Positions 1 to 9,580 are shown, numbered from the stretch's first letter. The stretch: DNA of 43,606 nt from Pseudanabaena sp. (GCA_003249035.1 QBMK01000010.1:1-43606); one strand, 5' to 3'. The notes: generated by a model not told the origin, from the sequence alone. Made by a program: numbers and translations.

Positions 1-2
1 TG

Positions 3-1022
3 CAAGACCCGCCAGCTAAAACTTTACAGACATTATGGAAGCGCTGGTTAAAGAACACTACCTTTGATGAATTTCGGCGCATTGAAGAGATCAAGGGTCA
101 AACTGGTAAGGGCGCACGCGGGATGACGGCGGTGGCGGGACGGCGAGAAGTGATTGCTACTGCTTTGAGCGAATGCTCGATTGGTAAATGGACTCAATTC
201 ACAGATTTTAGTAAATACATGGTAGCCAGTGGACATCTGTTTGAAGTTACCCGCGATCCTTATGAGCTTTACATCTGTGAATTGGGATATGGGAATTTAG
301 GATATTCGGGTAGTCATGATTGGAATATTCTACAAGAACGATATATGCGCTGTCTCTTGTTTGAATATGCGGCGACGCTGGGTTTGATTGATGTGGGCTA
401 TGTTGACCCTGGGGTAGCATGGCGTGATTTTGGGGATTTATGGGGAACTGACGATCTACACTTTCTCAGTCGTTACGATGGCTTGATCTATTTTCGATTA
501 ACGGCTCTTGGAGCATACTGTTTGGGCTTGACCGAAAAATATCAGCCAACAGCGATCGCAAATAGCCAAACTTTGCGGGTATTGCCAAACCTAGAAATTG
601 TGGCTTTAGGAAGTGGGCTGAATATTTCCGATGCTTTAGTGCTCGATCTTTATGCTCAAAGGATTGCCGATCAGCAATGGCGACTGGATTTGGATCGGCT
701 TTTAACGGCGATCGAGGATGGGCATCAGGTTGCGGAGCTAAAGCAAGTTCTGGAGCAGAACAGTAGCGAACCTTTACCTGAATCCGCGCAGGAATTTCTG
801 AACATGGCTTCAGAAAAAGCGAGTGGTTTGAGGGATTTAGGAGATGCGAGGTTAATTGAATGTGCTAGTTCTCATTTAGCAGCGTCGATTGCTAACGATC
901 CGCTTACCAAGAAGTACTGCCAGCTTGTGGGTAGTCGTGCTTTGGTGGTTTTGGCTACTCATGAAGGGAAGTTTCGCAAAGCTCTTCGTCAAATTGGCTA
1001 TGCTCTACCTCCAGTCAGGTGA
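3..1022 (+). CDS. XPB/Ssl2-like helicase C-terminal domain protein, 5' end outside window
   Basis: The reading frame is open to the left edge of the window, so the ATG at 123 is probably internal and this is the C-terminal part of a longer protein. The segment around LRVLPNLEIVALG, followed by a stretch predicting helices and the SSEPLPESAQEFL region, resembles the Helicase_C_3 (XPB/Ssl2-like) domain, which in bacteria occurs in large proteins of unclear function. No Walker motifs are visible in this part. The domain call is from pattern memory and is moderate. An uncharacterised protein is the alternative. Nothing nearby forms an operon with it; 640 bases without a clear gene follow. Confidence 0.6.
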   Translation, partial: QDPPAKTLQTLWKRWLKNTTFDEFRRIEEIKGQTGKGARGMTAVAGRREVIATALSECSIGKWTQFTDFSKYMVASGHLFEVTRDPYELYICELGYGNLGYSGSHDWNILQERYMRCLLFEYAATLGLIDVGYVDPGVAWRDFGDLWGTDDLHFLSRYDGLIYFRLTALGAYCLGLTEKYQPTAIANSQTLRVLPNLEIVALGSGLNISDALVLDLYAQRIADQQWRLDLDRLLTAIEDGHQVAELKQVLEQNSSEPLPESAQEFLNMASEKASGLRDLGDARLIECASSHLAASIANDPLTKKYCQLVGSRALVVLATHEGKFRKALRQIGYALPPVR

Positions 1023-1660
1023 TCAAATCTCATTATAAAATCACTGTTGCAGCAATTACCGATTATAAGAACCACAAGAGATTTTTTGAAAGTCTATTTT
1101 AAAGACTCGAAGACTTTGAGTGAGTTAACTTCCACTTTGGGGTTTTCTGCATTAACCCCCGAAAAGGGGGATTATGCAAAATTAGGTTTAGCATCACATG
1201 CTTGAAACCATTGTAATTAAACAAAAAACTGTTTCAGAAACTGCACTTTTGGAGACGTATCCATATTATGTCTCAAAATACCATTCTCTGATCGTCTAAA
1301 GAGTAATGATACTCTCCCAAACCTATGAATCTTATTAGTTATGCGCTAATTTAGATGTAAAAAATACACAGGAAGAAACTAGTAGCCCTCAGCTTCAAAT
1401 ATGCTGATTCCCGCTTTTCGAGGGTTAATACAAAAAAAACTAGCAGAGAAACTGACTAGGGAAGTAGTTAGCACGGTAAAGACGGTATTAGAAAGTGCAT
1501 TGGATGAAGAATTGAAAGCCTTCCTGAAGCCGTTGAGGGTGGGCGTCATTAACCTGATACATCAAAGCTATACATAGAAAGAGTTTCAAAAATTTGTTTT
1601 CTGTCTTTTTTGTTGAAAAAAATCAACGACGGAATGCGCGTTTGTGACCCATTATCCGCA
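1023..1660. other. Intergenic stretch with one decayed ORF
   Basis: No intact gene is visible between the helicase-domain gene and the TetR gene. A short C5/G5 hairpin lies near 1157-1171. The only coding-like segment is the 58-codon fragment at 1401-1577, listed separately. The rest is AT-rich and shows no tRNA or other RNA that I can recognise. Confidence 0.5.
1401..1577 (+). pseudogene. Possible N-terminal remnant of an IS256-type transposase
   Basis: A 58-codon frame starts at ATG 1401 and ends at TAG 1575-1577. Its middle contains LTREVVSTVKTVLESALDEE followed by LKAFL, which resembles the start of IS256/mutator transposases, where an acidic ALDEEL-x-x-FL element precedes the catalytic domain. 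The frame breaks off with unrelated residues and no DDE domain follows, so it would be a decayed fragment. The match is from memory and short; a chance frame is possible. Confidence 0.3.
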
Positions 1661-2281
1661 TCAGGGCTTATGCTTATAAATCAGATCTATCAAGCTATCT
1701 ACAATATTTTGAGAAGGAAGTGGCATAATTTCTTTGCCGTGAATAATCTCTTGCACGACCACATAGGACACCAACGAACCAAAGAAAATATGGGCTGTTG
1801 CTTCTGAATCTTTAATACCTAATTCGGGATGGGAATCGAAGTATTGACTTAATAATTGTCTGCCACGCTGAATGACGCTCTGATAGTAAAGTTTCGCCAT
1901 TTCAGGAAACCTTGAAGACTCGGCAATAATCACCCGTAATAGACTTAGATATTCTCGATCTTCACCTACTTTGAGTAGATAGACTTCTGCTAGCTGGCGG
2001 AGTAATTGCTCAGGCTCGCCCGATAGTTCCTTTGATGCAAATAGAGTATGAAATCTAGTGATCGTGATTTGTTCGATCAAGGCTTTGAATAAACTCTCTT
2101 TATCGCGAAAGTAGCTATAGATAGTTTGCTTGGAAACCCCTGCCTCGATCGCCACCCGATCCATGCTTGTCCCCGCATAGCCATCCCGAAAAAAGACCTG
2201 CATCGCGCCTTGCAATATTTGTTCCTGTTTTGGATTGCTAGCATTATTGCTAGTCAGGGAAAGGCTTTCATTAAGAGTCAT
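1661..2281 (-). CDS. TetR/AcrR-family repressor of the adjacent efflux operon
   Basis: A 206-aa protein with an N-terminal TetR helix-turn-helix at about residues 20-65, including GYAGTSMDRVA and GVSKQTIYSYFRDKESLF. The C-terminal ligand and dimerisation part is typical in length. It is transcribed away from the HlyD/ABC genes, and the 66-bp gap contains a perfect 9-1-9 palindrome, so it very likely represses both itself and the efflux operon until an inducer binds. The arrangement parallels E. coli CecR (YbiH) next to ybhGFSR. The inducer cannot be read from sequence. Family call is firm, target inferred from position. Confidence 0.9.
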   Translation of the reverse strand: MTLNESLSLTSNNASNPKQEQILQGAMQVFFRDGYAGTSMDRVAIEAGVSKQTIYSYFRDKESLFKALIEQITITRFHTLFASKELSGEPEQLLRQLAEVYLLKVGEDREYLSLLRVIIAESSRFPEMAKLYYQSVIQRGRQLLSQYFDSHPELGIKDSEATAHIFFGSLVSYVVVQEIIHGKEIMPLPSQNIVDSLIDLIYKHKP

Positions 2282-2309
2282 AGAATTAGCCTAAAAACTT
2301 AATCTTATT

Positions 2310-2328
2310 ATACTAGACTGTCTAGTAT
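2310..2328. promoter_or_regulatory. TetR operator palindrome
   Basis: ATACTAGAC-T-GTCTAGTAT is a perfect 9-bp inverted repeat around one central base, midway between the divergent TetR gene and the HlyD gene. An outer inverted pair, GCCTAAA at 2289-2295 and TTTAGGC at 2340-2346, brackets it. Length and place are those expected of a TetR-dimer operator controlling both directions. Confidence 0.75.
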
Positions 2329-2365
2329 GATGTAAAAACTTTAGGCTTTGGCGATCGCAAAAAAT

Positions 2366-3697
2366 ATGGCACAGGCTGCCCCTAATTCCTCTGAAGCGAC
2401 TCAGATCCAGCCCGACTCGCACAATTCTGAGCGTTCAACTGTTATTCCAAATTCAAATTCACCGAAGAAAAAGTTTAATCCTCGATTAGCCATTCCGATC
2501 GTGCTGGCGATTGGAGCGATCGGCTATGGTATATGGACAATTTTGCCAAAACCTGCGGAAACTGTTTTGCATATCAGTGGAAGATTGGAATCCGATGAAA
2601 CTGATATTGGCGCAAAGACTGGCGGACGAGTGGCGGCAATCTTGGTGCGTGAGGGCGATCCTGTCAAAAAAGGGCAAGTCATCATTGAGCTGGAAGATGA
2701 AGAAATTCCCGCTCAACTCAGTGGCTTGAATGCTCAAATCGAATCAGCACGACAAGAAGAAGTGCAAGCGAAAGAAGAAGTTGCCGTTGCCGAAAGTCGC
2801 ATACGTGAGGCAACCTTGAACCTAAAACAATCAGAGGGTGATGCCGTTGGACGTATCGATCAAGCTCAATTTACAGTTTCCGCAACCGAGTCGGATTTGC
2901 GTCAGGCGGAAGCACAAGTGAAGCAGTCGGAAGCGCAATTACAACAGTCGAGAGCCGAGTTAAAACTGGCAAAAATCGAACGCGATCGCTATGCCGAATT
3001 GGTAAAAGAAGGAGCCGTCAATCAGCAGCAGTTCGATCTCAAACAAACGACTTTTTCGACGGCGATGGCGAATGTCGATACAGCCGAAGCCAAGTTGGTG
3101 GCGAGTCAAGCGGCGGTGAGGGCGGCAGGCGATCGTTTCCGTGCTGCTCAAGGTGGTTCGATACAGGTGCAATCTACGGGCTTAAATCCTGATATTCGTA
3201 CCGCTCAACTGGAAACCTATTATTTGCAAAGGAGTCAGGCACAGGCGAAATTAGTAGCGGCTCAGGCAAAGGTCAAAAATGCTCAGGCGGCGCGAGATCA
3301 GATTCAAAAGCGATTGGATTCCTTTAAGGTGAAGAGTCCGATCGATGGCATTGTTCAGAGCCGTCCGCTTGAGTCGGGCGCAGTGGTGGCAACAGGAAAA
3401 ACTCTACTCACTGTCCTCGATCCCAATCAAGTCTATCTCAGGGGCTACATTCCTGAAGGTCAAATTGGCAAGATTCGCGTGGGACAGACCGCTAGAGTAT
3501 TCCTTGATTCCAGCCCGAATAAGCCCTTCGTCGCCCATGTGTCACAGATCGACACCAAAGCTTCCTTTACTCCTGAAAATATTTATTTCAAGCAGGATCG
3601 CGTTAAGCAAGTATTTGGGATTAAGTTAGCAATCGATCGACCTGAAGGTTTTGCGAAGTCGGGTATGCCTGCGGATGCTGAGATTGATTTGAAGTGA
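2366..3697 (+). CDS. HlyD-family membrane fusion protein of an ABC efflux system
   Basis: After a polar N-terminus there is one membrane segment (RLAIPIVLAIGAIGYGIWTI). A lipoyl-like half motif (GGRVAAILVREGDPVKKGQ), a long Ala/Gln/Glu-rich coiled-coil hairpin, the second lipoyl half (VKSPIDGIVQSRPLESGAVV) and a beta-barrel with the HlyD-type GQTARVFLDSSP region follow. It should be anchored in the inner membrane and span the periplasm to link the ABC permeases to an outer-membrane channel, as YbhG does. I place the start at ATG 2366. An in-frame TTG at 2348 would add six residues, and neither has a clear ribosome-binding site. It is the first gene of a four-gene operon. Confidence 0.9.
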   Translation: MAQAAPNSSEATQIQPDSHNSERSTVIPNSNSPKKKFNPRLAIPIVLAIGAIGYGIWTILPKPAETVLHISGRLESDETDIGAKTGGRVAAILVREGDPVKKGQVIIELEDEEIPAQLSGLNAQIESARQEEVQAKEEVAVAESRIREATLNLKQSEGDAVGRIDQAQFTVSATESDLRQAEAQVKQSEAQLQQSRAELKLAKIERDRYAELVKEGAVNQQQFDLKQTTFSTAMANVDTAEAKLVASQAAVRAAGDRFRAAQGGSIQVQSTGLNPDIRTAQLETYYLQRSQAQAKLVAAQAKVKNAQAARDQIQKRLDSFKVKSPIDGIVQSRPLESGAVVATGKTLLTVLDPNQVYLRGYIPEGQIGKIRVGQTARVFLDSSPNKPFVAHVSQIDTKASFTPENIYFKQDRVKQVFGIKLAIDRPEGFAKSGMPADAEIDLK

Positions 3698-3707
3698 GGA
3701 TTTAGCT

Positions 3708-5693
3708 ATGACGAGTGTTTCATCCATATCTTCTAATCAAGAAGCGATCGCCTATTCCCATAGCTCTCCAGTAATCTCTGTGCGGAATTTGAGCAAGCGC
3801 TATGGCAACTTTACGGCAGTGAAGGGGATCGATTTTGAAGTTCAGCAGGGGGAGATCTTTGGCTTGATTGGTCCCGATGGCGCAGGAAAAACAACTTGCT
3901 TTCATATCTTAGGCGGCGTAATGGAATCTTCTGGCGGCGAAGTATTGGTGCTAGGAGAAGCCCCGCGTACTGCGCGATTAAATATTGGCTATCTCACGCA
4001 GCAATTTTCGCTCTATTTAGATTTGAGCATCGATGAGAACTTGCGCTACAGTGCAGGATTGCGACAGGTTCTCGACGATCAATTTGCCCTTCGGCGCGAT
4101 AAATATTTGCGCTTGATGAGTTTAGAGAGGATTGGAGATCGCCTTGCAGGTCAATTATCGGGCGGCATGAAACAAAAGCTTGCCCTCTGTTGTGCCTTGG
4201 TGTCACAGCCGCGATTGCTATTGCTAGATGAGCCGACTACAGGAGTCGATCCTGTTTCACGGCGCGAGTTTTGGGATGTGTTGGCGGCTCTTGCTGACGA
4301 TGGGATGACAATAGTGGTAGCAACACCTTATCTAGATGAAGCCGAGCGCTGTAATCGCATCGCCTTGATGTATGAAGGACAAATTAGCGAAATCGGAACC
4401 TTGCCACAATTACGCGCCAATCTCGGATTGCAGCGTTTAGAGGTGCGGACATCAGCATTGGCTGCGGCAGAAGAAGTGCTTTTAGAAGCTGCAAGAGGTC
4501 GCTCGAGTATTGCGGACGTGCAGACCTTTGGCGATCGCTTAGATGTGCTAGTCGAGAATATTGAAACCGATGAGAAAGCGGTGAGACAGGCTTTTAGCGA
4601 AAGTTTAGTACCGATTGATAGCATTCAAGCCAGCGATGCAACCCTTGAAAATGTGTTTGTAACGAGACTGCGACAGCAAGGCTCCGATCCTGTGTTTCTG
4701 GCTTTTCCACGATCTAAGGCGCAAAATTTGAGTGATGCAAGAATGGATAATGTGGCGATCTCCGCCAGAAATCTCCAAAAGACCTTTGGCAAATTTCGCG
4801 CTGTAAAAGAGGTGAATCTGGAAATTCGCTACGGAGAGATTTATGGACTATTGGGAGCGAATGGCGCAGGCAAAACCACGACGATTAAAATGCTGTGCGG
4901 GTTACTGGAGGCGACGAGCGGCAAAATGACCTTAGCGGGACAGAGCCAAAATTTGCGTAGTAGTGCTTTACGGAAACGGATCGGCTATATGAGCCAAAAA
5001 TTTACGCTCTATGACGATCTCAGTATTCTTGAGAATTTAGAATTCTATTGTGGCGTTTACGAAGTTCCCAAACATATACGCCCACAAAAAATTGCTTGGG
5101 TCTTAGAAACCTGTGGGTTAATCGGACGCGAAAATATGCTAACTGGCAAACTCCCAGGGGGATGGAAACAGCGCGTTTCCTTTGGGGCTTCGGTGATGCA
5201 TGAGCCAGAAATTCTCTTTTTAGACGAGCCAACTTCTGGGGTCGATCCTTTGGCGCGGCGGCAGTTTTGGCGCACGATTAATGATTTTGCTCGGCAGGGA
5301 ACGGCGATTTTAGTGACCACGCATTATTTAGAGGAAGCAGAACAATGCAATCGCATGGGTTTTATGGTGGCTGGTGAAGTGGTCTTGGAAGGTTCGCCCA
5401 CGGAGGTCAAAGCCGCCCAAGTCGGTCAGTTAATCGAACTGAAGGTCGATCGCAACCAACAAGCCGCTAATTATCTGAAAACGATTATGGAGCCTTGGCG
5501 AGTTTCGATCTTTGGAGATCGCCTCCATGTGGTGCTAGACGATCCATCGGTCGAGTTGCCAATTATGCGATCGCATCTTGAATCCAATCACATTCAAATT
5601 TTTAGCGATCGACCCGTACCTTTCTCTTTGGAAGATGCTTTTATCGGCACGGTGCAGCGATCGGAAGCTGGTATTGCTCATTTATCTGAATAA
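3708..5693 (+). CDS. ABC transporter protein with two fused ATPase domains (YbhF-like)
   Basis: A 661-aa protein with two nucleotide-binding domains. Domain 1: Walker A GPDGAGKT (55-62), signature LSGGMKQ (150-156), Walker B ending LLDEP (172-176). Domain 2: Walker A GANGAGKT (383-390), degenerate signature LPGGWKQ (482-488), Walker B ending FLDEP (504-508), switch His at 539. In domain 1 the switch histidine position is Pro207 (ATPYLDEAE), so the two sites are probably unequal, as in E. coli YbhF. It lies 10 bp after the HlyD gene and immediately before two ABC-2 permeases, and should power export through them. The substrate is unknown; YbhF-type systems are linked to drug or cation export. 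Confidence 0.92.
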   Translation: MTSVSSISSNQEAIAYSHSSPVISVRNLSKRYGNFTAVKGIDFEVQQGEIFGLIGPDGAGKTTCFHILGGVMESSGGEVLVLGEAPRTARLNIGYLTQQFSLYLDLSIDENLRYSAGLRQVLDDQFALRRDKYLRLMSLERIGDRLAGQLSGGMKQKLALCCALVSQPRLLLLDEPTTGVDPVSRREFWDVLAALADDGMTIVVATPYLDEAERCNRIALMYEGQISEIGTLPQLRANLGLQRLEVRTSALAAAEEVLLEAARGRSSIADVQTFGDRLDVLVENIETDEKAVRQAFSESLVPIDSIQASDATLENVFVTRLRQQGSDPVFLAFPRSKAQNLSDARMDNVAISARNLQKTFGKFRAVKEVNLEIRYGEIYGLLGANGAGKTTTIKMLCGLLEATSGKMTLAGQSQNLRSSALRKRIGYMSQKFTLYDDLSILENLEFYCGVYEVPKHIRPQKIAWVLETCGLIGRENMLTGKLPGGWKQRVSFGASVMHEPEILFLDEPTSGVDPLARRQFWRTINDFARQGTAILVTTHYLEEAEQCNRMGFMVAGEVVLEGSPTEVKAAQVGQLIELKVDRNQQAANYLKTIMEPWRVSIFGDRLHVVLDDPSVELPIMRSHLESNHIQIFSDRPVPFSLEDAFIGTVQRSEAGIAHLSE

Positions 5694-5694
5694 T

Positions 5695-6801
5695 ATGAAA
5701 AGAATTATCTCTCAATGTGCTAAAGAACTATCTCAATTTAAGCGCGATCGCTTGACCTTGGCTTTAGCGTTTTTACTGCCATTGATTACGCTCTTTATCT
5801 TCGGCTTTGCCATTCGTCTAGAAGCCAAGAATATTCCCCTTGTGATTCAAGATTTCGATCGCAGCCAGATCAGTCAACGCTATGTCGCCAAGCTATTTGC
5901 CACCAATCAATTTATCTTTGTACCTTGGAATGTGAATGACTCCGTAGAAATTGCCCTCGATCGCGCGATCGCTAAAGCAGGCGTGATTATTCCCCCTGAG
6001 TTCAGTCGCCGCATTGCCGCAGGAAAAATTGCTGATGTGCAAGTGCTAGTCGATGGAACCGATAGCAACAATGCCAGAGTTATTAAGAACGGCATCAAAG
6101 CAACAACCAATGACTTTATGCTATCCGAAGGCTTAATTCCTGAATCGAATTTACTAATCACGCGATCGCGCATATGGTTCAATCCCGCTAGACAAGAATC
6201 TCTCTATATCGTCCCAGGCGTATTTGCGGTAGTGTTATGGATTTTCCCTTCGCTGCTATCGGCGATCGCGATGGTTCGGGAAAAGGAAAAGCAAACAATT
6301 TTGCAAGTTTATGCTTCTAGTATGACTTCTACGGAATTGATTTTAGGAAAAGGCTTAGCCTATCTGATTGTCAGCCTCGGCATTGCCCTGATCGTCATGG
6401 GTGTCGGGGCGATCGTCTTTGGACTCAGTTTTGCAGGCGATCCCACGCCTTTGTTTGTAGCGATCCCGAACTATCTTTGGGCAAGCGTGATGTTCGGCAC
6501 GATGTTGGGAACGCGCACCACCAATCAAAATGCCGCAGTACAAGGAGTTGCCCTAGTGGGATTTCTGACAGCCCTACTTCTATCAGGATTTATCTATCCA
6601 TTAAGTAATATTCCCTTTCCTCTATCTCTGTTGCCAAATGTCATTCCTGCTCGTTATTTTATTGAAATTACCCGTGATGCCTATGTACGCGGCACTGGGT
6701 GGATTGGCGTGTGGTTTGCCGAGATTATGATTTTCGCGATCGGGATGTTCTTTTTTAATGTTGCTAGAAAAGTTTTAAGCAGAATGCAGTTGACGGATTG
6801 A
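5695..6801 (+). CDS. ABC-2 type permease (YbhS-like)
   Basis: 368 aa from ATG 5695. The frame is open further upstream, but that part overlaps the ATPase gene and reads out of its frame, so the ATG just after its TAA is the natural start. It has an N-terminal membrane helix (LALAFLLPLITLFIFGFAI), a large extracytoplasmic loop, then about five membrane helices containing VREKEKQTILQVYASSMTSTE. That charged motif is typical of ABC-2 permeases of the YbhS/YhhJ group. It would form the membrane channel with the next permease, driven by the double ATPase. The tight spacing indicates translational coupling. Confidence 0.92.
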   Translation: MKRIISQCAKELSQFKRDRLTLALAFLLPLITLFIFGFAIRLEAKNIPLVIQDFDRSQISQRYVAKLFATNQFIFVPWNVNDSVEIALDRAIAKAGVIIPPEFSRRIAAGKIADVQVLVDGTDSNNARVIKNGIKATTNDFMLSEGLIPESNLLITRSRIWFNPARQESLYIVPGVFAVVLWIFPSLLSAIAMVREKEKQTILQVYASSMTSTELILGKGLAYLIVSLGIALIVMGVGAIVFGLSFAGDPTPLFVAIPNYLWASVMFGTMLGTRTTNQNAAVQGVALVGFLTALLLSGFIYPLSNIPFPLSLLPNVIPARYFIEITRDAYVRGTGWIGVWFAEIMIFAIGMFFFNVARKVLSRMQLTD

Positions 6802-6812
6802 TCAACTCCCCC

Positions 6813-6860
6813 TCACCCCCCAGCCCCCTATCCCAAAAGGGGAGAGGGGGCTGGGGGTGA
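6813..6860. repeat. GC-rich inverted repeat between the two permease genes
   Basis: TCACCCCCCAGCCCCCT at 6813-6829 pairs with AGGGGGCTGGGGGTGA at 6845-6860, with one extra C on the left, giving a very stable hairpin. C-rich palindromes of this kind are widespread dispersed repeats in cyanobacteria. Within the operon it could attenuate transcription or protect upstream mRNA, but no T-run follows it. This is the only sizeable gap (124 bp) in the efflux operon. Confidence 0.7.
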
Positions 6861-6925
6861 TGGCTTTACAAGCCTCTATGCAACGCTGGTAATAACGCAA
6901 ATTTAATTGAGATGAGAATTTAAAA

Positions 6926-8044
6926 ATGTTTAACTGGTTCTTTGAAAGTCGCTTTTGGGCATTGGTACTAAAGGAAATTAATCAAATTTTACGGAATAAA
7001 CAATTAATTATTTTGTTGGTTTTTCCGCCCACCGTCCAATTACTGATCTATGGATTTGCCCTCAATCCTGATGTTCATTTTTTGAAAATGGGTGTCGTTG
7101 ATTATTCGCGATCGCAGGAAAGCCGCGAACTAATATCCTCTTTTACGGGAAATCGCATTTTTACCCTCGAACAAGTTCTCTCTAGCGAAAAAGAATTAGG
7201 GCAGCAGGTGGAGCAAGGTAAGCTCACCGTTGGTGTGGTAATTCCGCCTGAATTAAATCGCAATCTCGCGAAGGATAAGTCTACCGAAATCCAAGTACTC
7301 ATCGATGGTGTGGATGCAAACACTGCGGGGATTGCTAATGGTTACGTTAGTCAAATTGTGCGCCAATATAGCTTAAAGCTGACTGGTCAATCGCTCTCAC
7401 CGCCCATAGAAACCCATGTGACCTTTCTTTATAACCCTGGGTTAGCTAGTAGTTGGTTCTTTGTCCCTGGGGTAATCGGGCTAGTGCTAACGCTAATTGG
7501 TTCGATCGTTTCGTCAATTACGCTAGTTCGCGAAAAGGATACAGGAACTTTAGAACAACTGCTAATGACTCCATCGGAACCTTGGGAGATTCTAGTTTCT
7601 AAGATTGTGCCTTTATTCGTATTGCTGATGGGTGATGTATTTCTGGCTTTGGGATTAGGAAGATTTGTATTTGGAATTCCCTTTCAAGGTAATTTCTTTC
7701 TGTTTCTAATACTTTCAGGGCTGTATGTATTTGTGGGCATTGGGGTTGGCATTATGCTGGCTACCCTTTGTCAGTCACAGCAACAGGTAGTTCTCACGAC
7801 TTTTTTTATTAACTTGCCAATGGTGCAACTCTCAGGCGCGATCGCCCCAGTGGAAACGATGCCTGAATTTTTCTACTACCTCTCATGGTTTAATCCTTTA
7901 CGTCACTATGTAGCGATCGTGCGAGGAATCTTATTAAAAGGAGTGGGTTTGGAAGCTTTATGGATGAATGTGGTGATGCTTGCAATTTTTGCGATTTTAT
8001 TGTTAAGTATTAGTGCCAAAAAATTCCGCAGTCAGTTAAGTTAA
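6926..8044 (+). CDS. ABC-2 type permease (YbhR-like)
   Basis: 372 aa with the same plan as the preceding permease: an N-terminal membrane helix (QLIILLVFPPTVQLLIYGFAL), an external loop with the shared IQVLIDGVDANTAG element, then five or six helices including TLVREKDTGTLEQLLMTPSE. The latter matches the ABC-2 permease consensus. The pair probably makes a heterodimer. It is the last gene of the HlyD-ATPase-permease-permease set. A GC-rich hairpin separates it from the previous gene, so its expression may be lower or partly independent. Confidence 0.92.
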   Translation: MFNWFFESRFWALVLKEINQILRNKQLIILLVFPPTVQLLIYGFALNPDVHFLKMGVVDYSRSQESRELISSFTGNRIFTLEQVLSSEKELGQQVEQGKLTVGVVIPPELNRNLAKDKSTEIQVLIDGVDANTAGIANGYVSQIVRQYSLKLTGQSLSPPIETHVTFLYNPGLASSWFFVPGVIGLVLTLIGSIVSSITLVREKDTGTLEQLLMTPSEPWEILVSKIVPLFVLLMGDVFLALGLGRFVFGIPFQGNFFLFLILSGLYVFVGIGVGIMLATLCQSQQQVVLTTFFINLPMVQLSGAIAPVETMPEFFYYLSWFNPLRHYVAIVRGILLKGVGLEALWMNVVMLAIFAILLLSISAKKFRSQLS

Positions 8045-8374
8045 TGCAACGATCCCTATCCCTTTCGGACTAGCTTCTCAGAAACGAACCGCACCATGGA
8101 TGCTGTAACTATCTCTTATTCGTCCCACTGGTAGAGGCATTTATTTTTATTGTCCCAACACCCTAGTCCAAAACTATGCACTTCCAGTGAATAGTGGTTC
8201 AGTTTCTCTTGGTTTATGTTGGGCAAACAATGCCTTTTTCTTCCCTTTGACAAGGGTCCTTTATCTTTTCTGCTATCTCTTGCCAATCTTGGCAATTTCC
8301 TATCTTGACTGCTAGGAAGTCTGCTTTTTCTCCTTACCTTTTACCTAATTGCTTTTTCAGCAAGCCCTACTTAG
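8045..8374. other. Intergenic stretch, possible IS remnant end
   Basis: No intact gene found. The segment CTTTTTCAGCAAGCCCTA near 8351-8368 resembles the terminal repeat sequence of several cyanobacterial insertion sequences (GGGCTTGCTGAAAAA when read on the minus strand). I see no matching opposite end or transposase. Minus-strand frames here are broken by stops. The IS interpretation is weak. Confidence 0.25.
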
Positions 8375-9580
8375 TTAAATAAGGTTAAATTCACTCACAT
8401 TTGAAGAAGAAGACTTTGTAATTCTCATGTGAAAAACTCTGCTTGGTTCACTTATCCCCTTTAATTTAACAAAACTCTGCTCGTAATTATAATTTTTTGC
8501 CTCCGCGATCGCCTTGGCATGATTGAGCAAAGACTGCGTAAATACAATGTCATTTCCTTGACTAAGCCCCTCTACTCGCGCAGCAGTATTAACTGTTGTA
8601 CCGAAATAGTCAGCACGTTCATTCAGGGTGACGCTGATGCAAGGGCCAGCATGAACCCCGATTTTAAGAATTAATTGATTATTGGTAGATTCAATACGGC
8701 GATTGAAATTTTGCATTTCTTCCTGCATCGCGATCGCGGCTTCGATGCCATCACTCGGCGAGGTAAATGTTGCCATAATTGCATCGCCAATCGTCTTGAT
8801 TACCGCACCATTGTAACGATCGACAATTTCAAAGAGGAAGTTAAAGTGCTGATTTACGAGATTATAAGCTTGAGAATCACCCCTTAGGCTATAGAGAGCC
8901 GTAGAACCAGCTAAATCGGTGAACAAAATTGTCACTTGGCGAATCAGCAAGCTTTCATTTGGTGGCATAGTTTCACGGGGAAAGAGTTCGCGAAACATTT
9001 GTACTGTTAACAGTCGATGTCCCGAAACCACGCCATATTTCGCATCAACATGAGATCGAAACTCTAGATCGTTTGCTTCTTTGGGCAGCGATCTCAACCG
9101 TTCATCAATACTAAATGTGACCCGTACCTGTTCATCGGCATCCGATTCATGTTTATGATGACAGGAAGAACAGATATGCCAAGTTCTCAGTTCACACAAA
9201 TGCGTAGCCGCAAAATCAATCCCCTGACAAACTGGGCATTGGATATCCCAATTCAGCGTCACAATCCCTTCCTTTAAGGCAGCTACCAAAACTTTTAAGG
9301 TTTCACGTTCTGTAAGTTGCAACTGCTCCGCAATTAGGCGGGGATTAGCATGATAGAGCATTCGGCTATCAGGACTTTGCAAATAAGCAATAAAGCGTTC
9401 TTGCTCAATTGTACCGATGCGATATTGAGTTAAAGATTTGACAGATTGAGCGATCGCCTCATTTGTATTTTGTTTTGCTGAATTAAAGAGTTTTAGCACC
9501 ACTTCTCTGCTCTTACTAAGGTGATTATATTTTAGGCTCCATAGGTGTTTTGGGGAGTTCAAACATGATAAACGGCTCAA
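8375..9580 (-). CDS. Class III adenylate/guanylate cyclase with N-terminal zinc ribbon
   Basis: 401 aa. The C-terminal half is a class III cyclase domain. Metal-binding Asp222 lies in LFTDLAGST and Asp266 in IKTIGDAIM. Lys262 and Asp324 sit at the substrate-selecting positions, which favours ATP and cAMP. Asn331 and Arg335 (NTAARVE) are the transition-state residues, so it looks active. The N-terminal half has a CPVC (115-118) and CSSC (137-140) pair forming a likely zinc ribbon and a region resembling the DUF5939 domains that precede some cyclases. No membrane segment is visible, so it should be cytosolic. It is transcribed alone, convergent with the efflux operon. The sensory input is unknown. 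Confidence 0.88.
   Translation of the reverse strand: MSRLSCLNSPKHLWSLKYNHLSKSREVVLKLFNSAKQNTNEAIAQSVKSLTQYRIGTIEQERFIAYLQSPDSRMLYHANPRLIAEQLQLTERETLKVLVAALKEGIVTLNWDIQCPVCQGIDFAATHLCELRTWHICSSCHHKHESDADEQVRVTFSIDERLRSLPKEANDLEFRSHVDAKYGVVSGHRLLTVQMFRELFPRETMPPNESLLIRQVTILFTDLAGSTALYSLRGDSQAYNLVNQHFNFLFEIVDRYNGAVIKTIGDAIMATFTSPSDGIEAAIAMQEEMQNFNRRIESTNNQLILKIGVHAGPCISVTLNERADYFGTTVNTAARVEGLSQGNDIVFTQSLLNHAKAIAEAKNYNYEQSFVKLKGISEPSRVFHMRITKSSSSNVSEFNLI

Noticed and set aside
1155-1172. Rho-independent terminator at the C5/G5 hairpin after the first gene
   Set aside because: The stem is only five pairs, lies about 135 bases past the stop codon and is not followed by a T-run.
5057-5320. 87-codon minus-strand frame within the double-ATPase gene
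   Set aside because: It mirrors the second ATPase domain, has no family resemblance and no ribosome-binding site.
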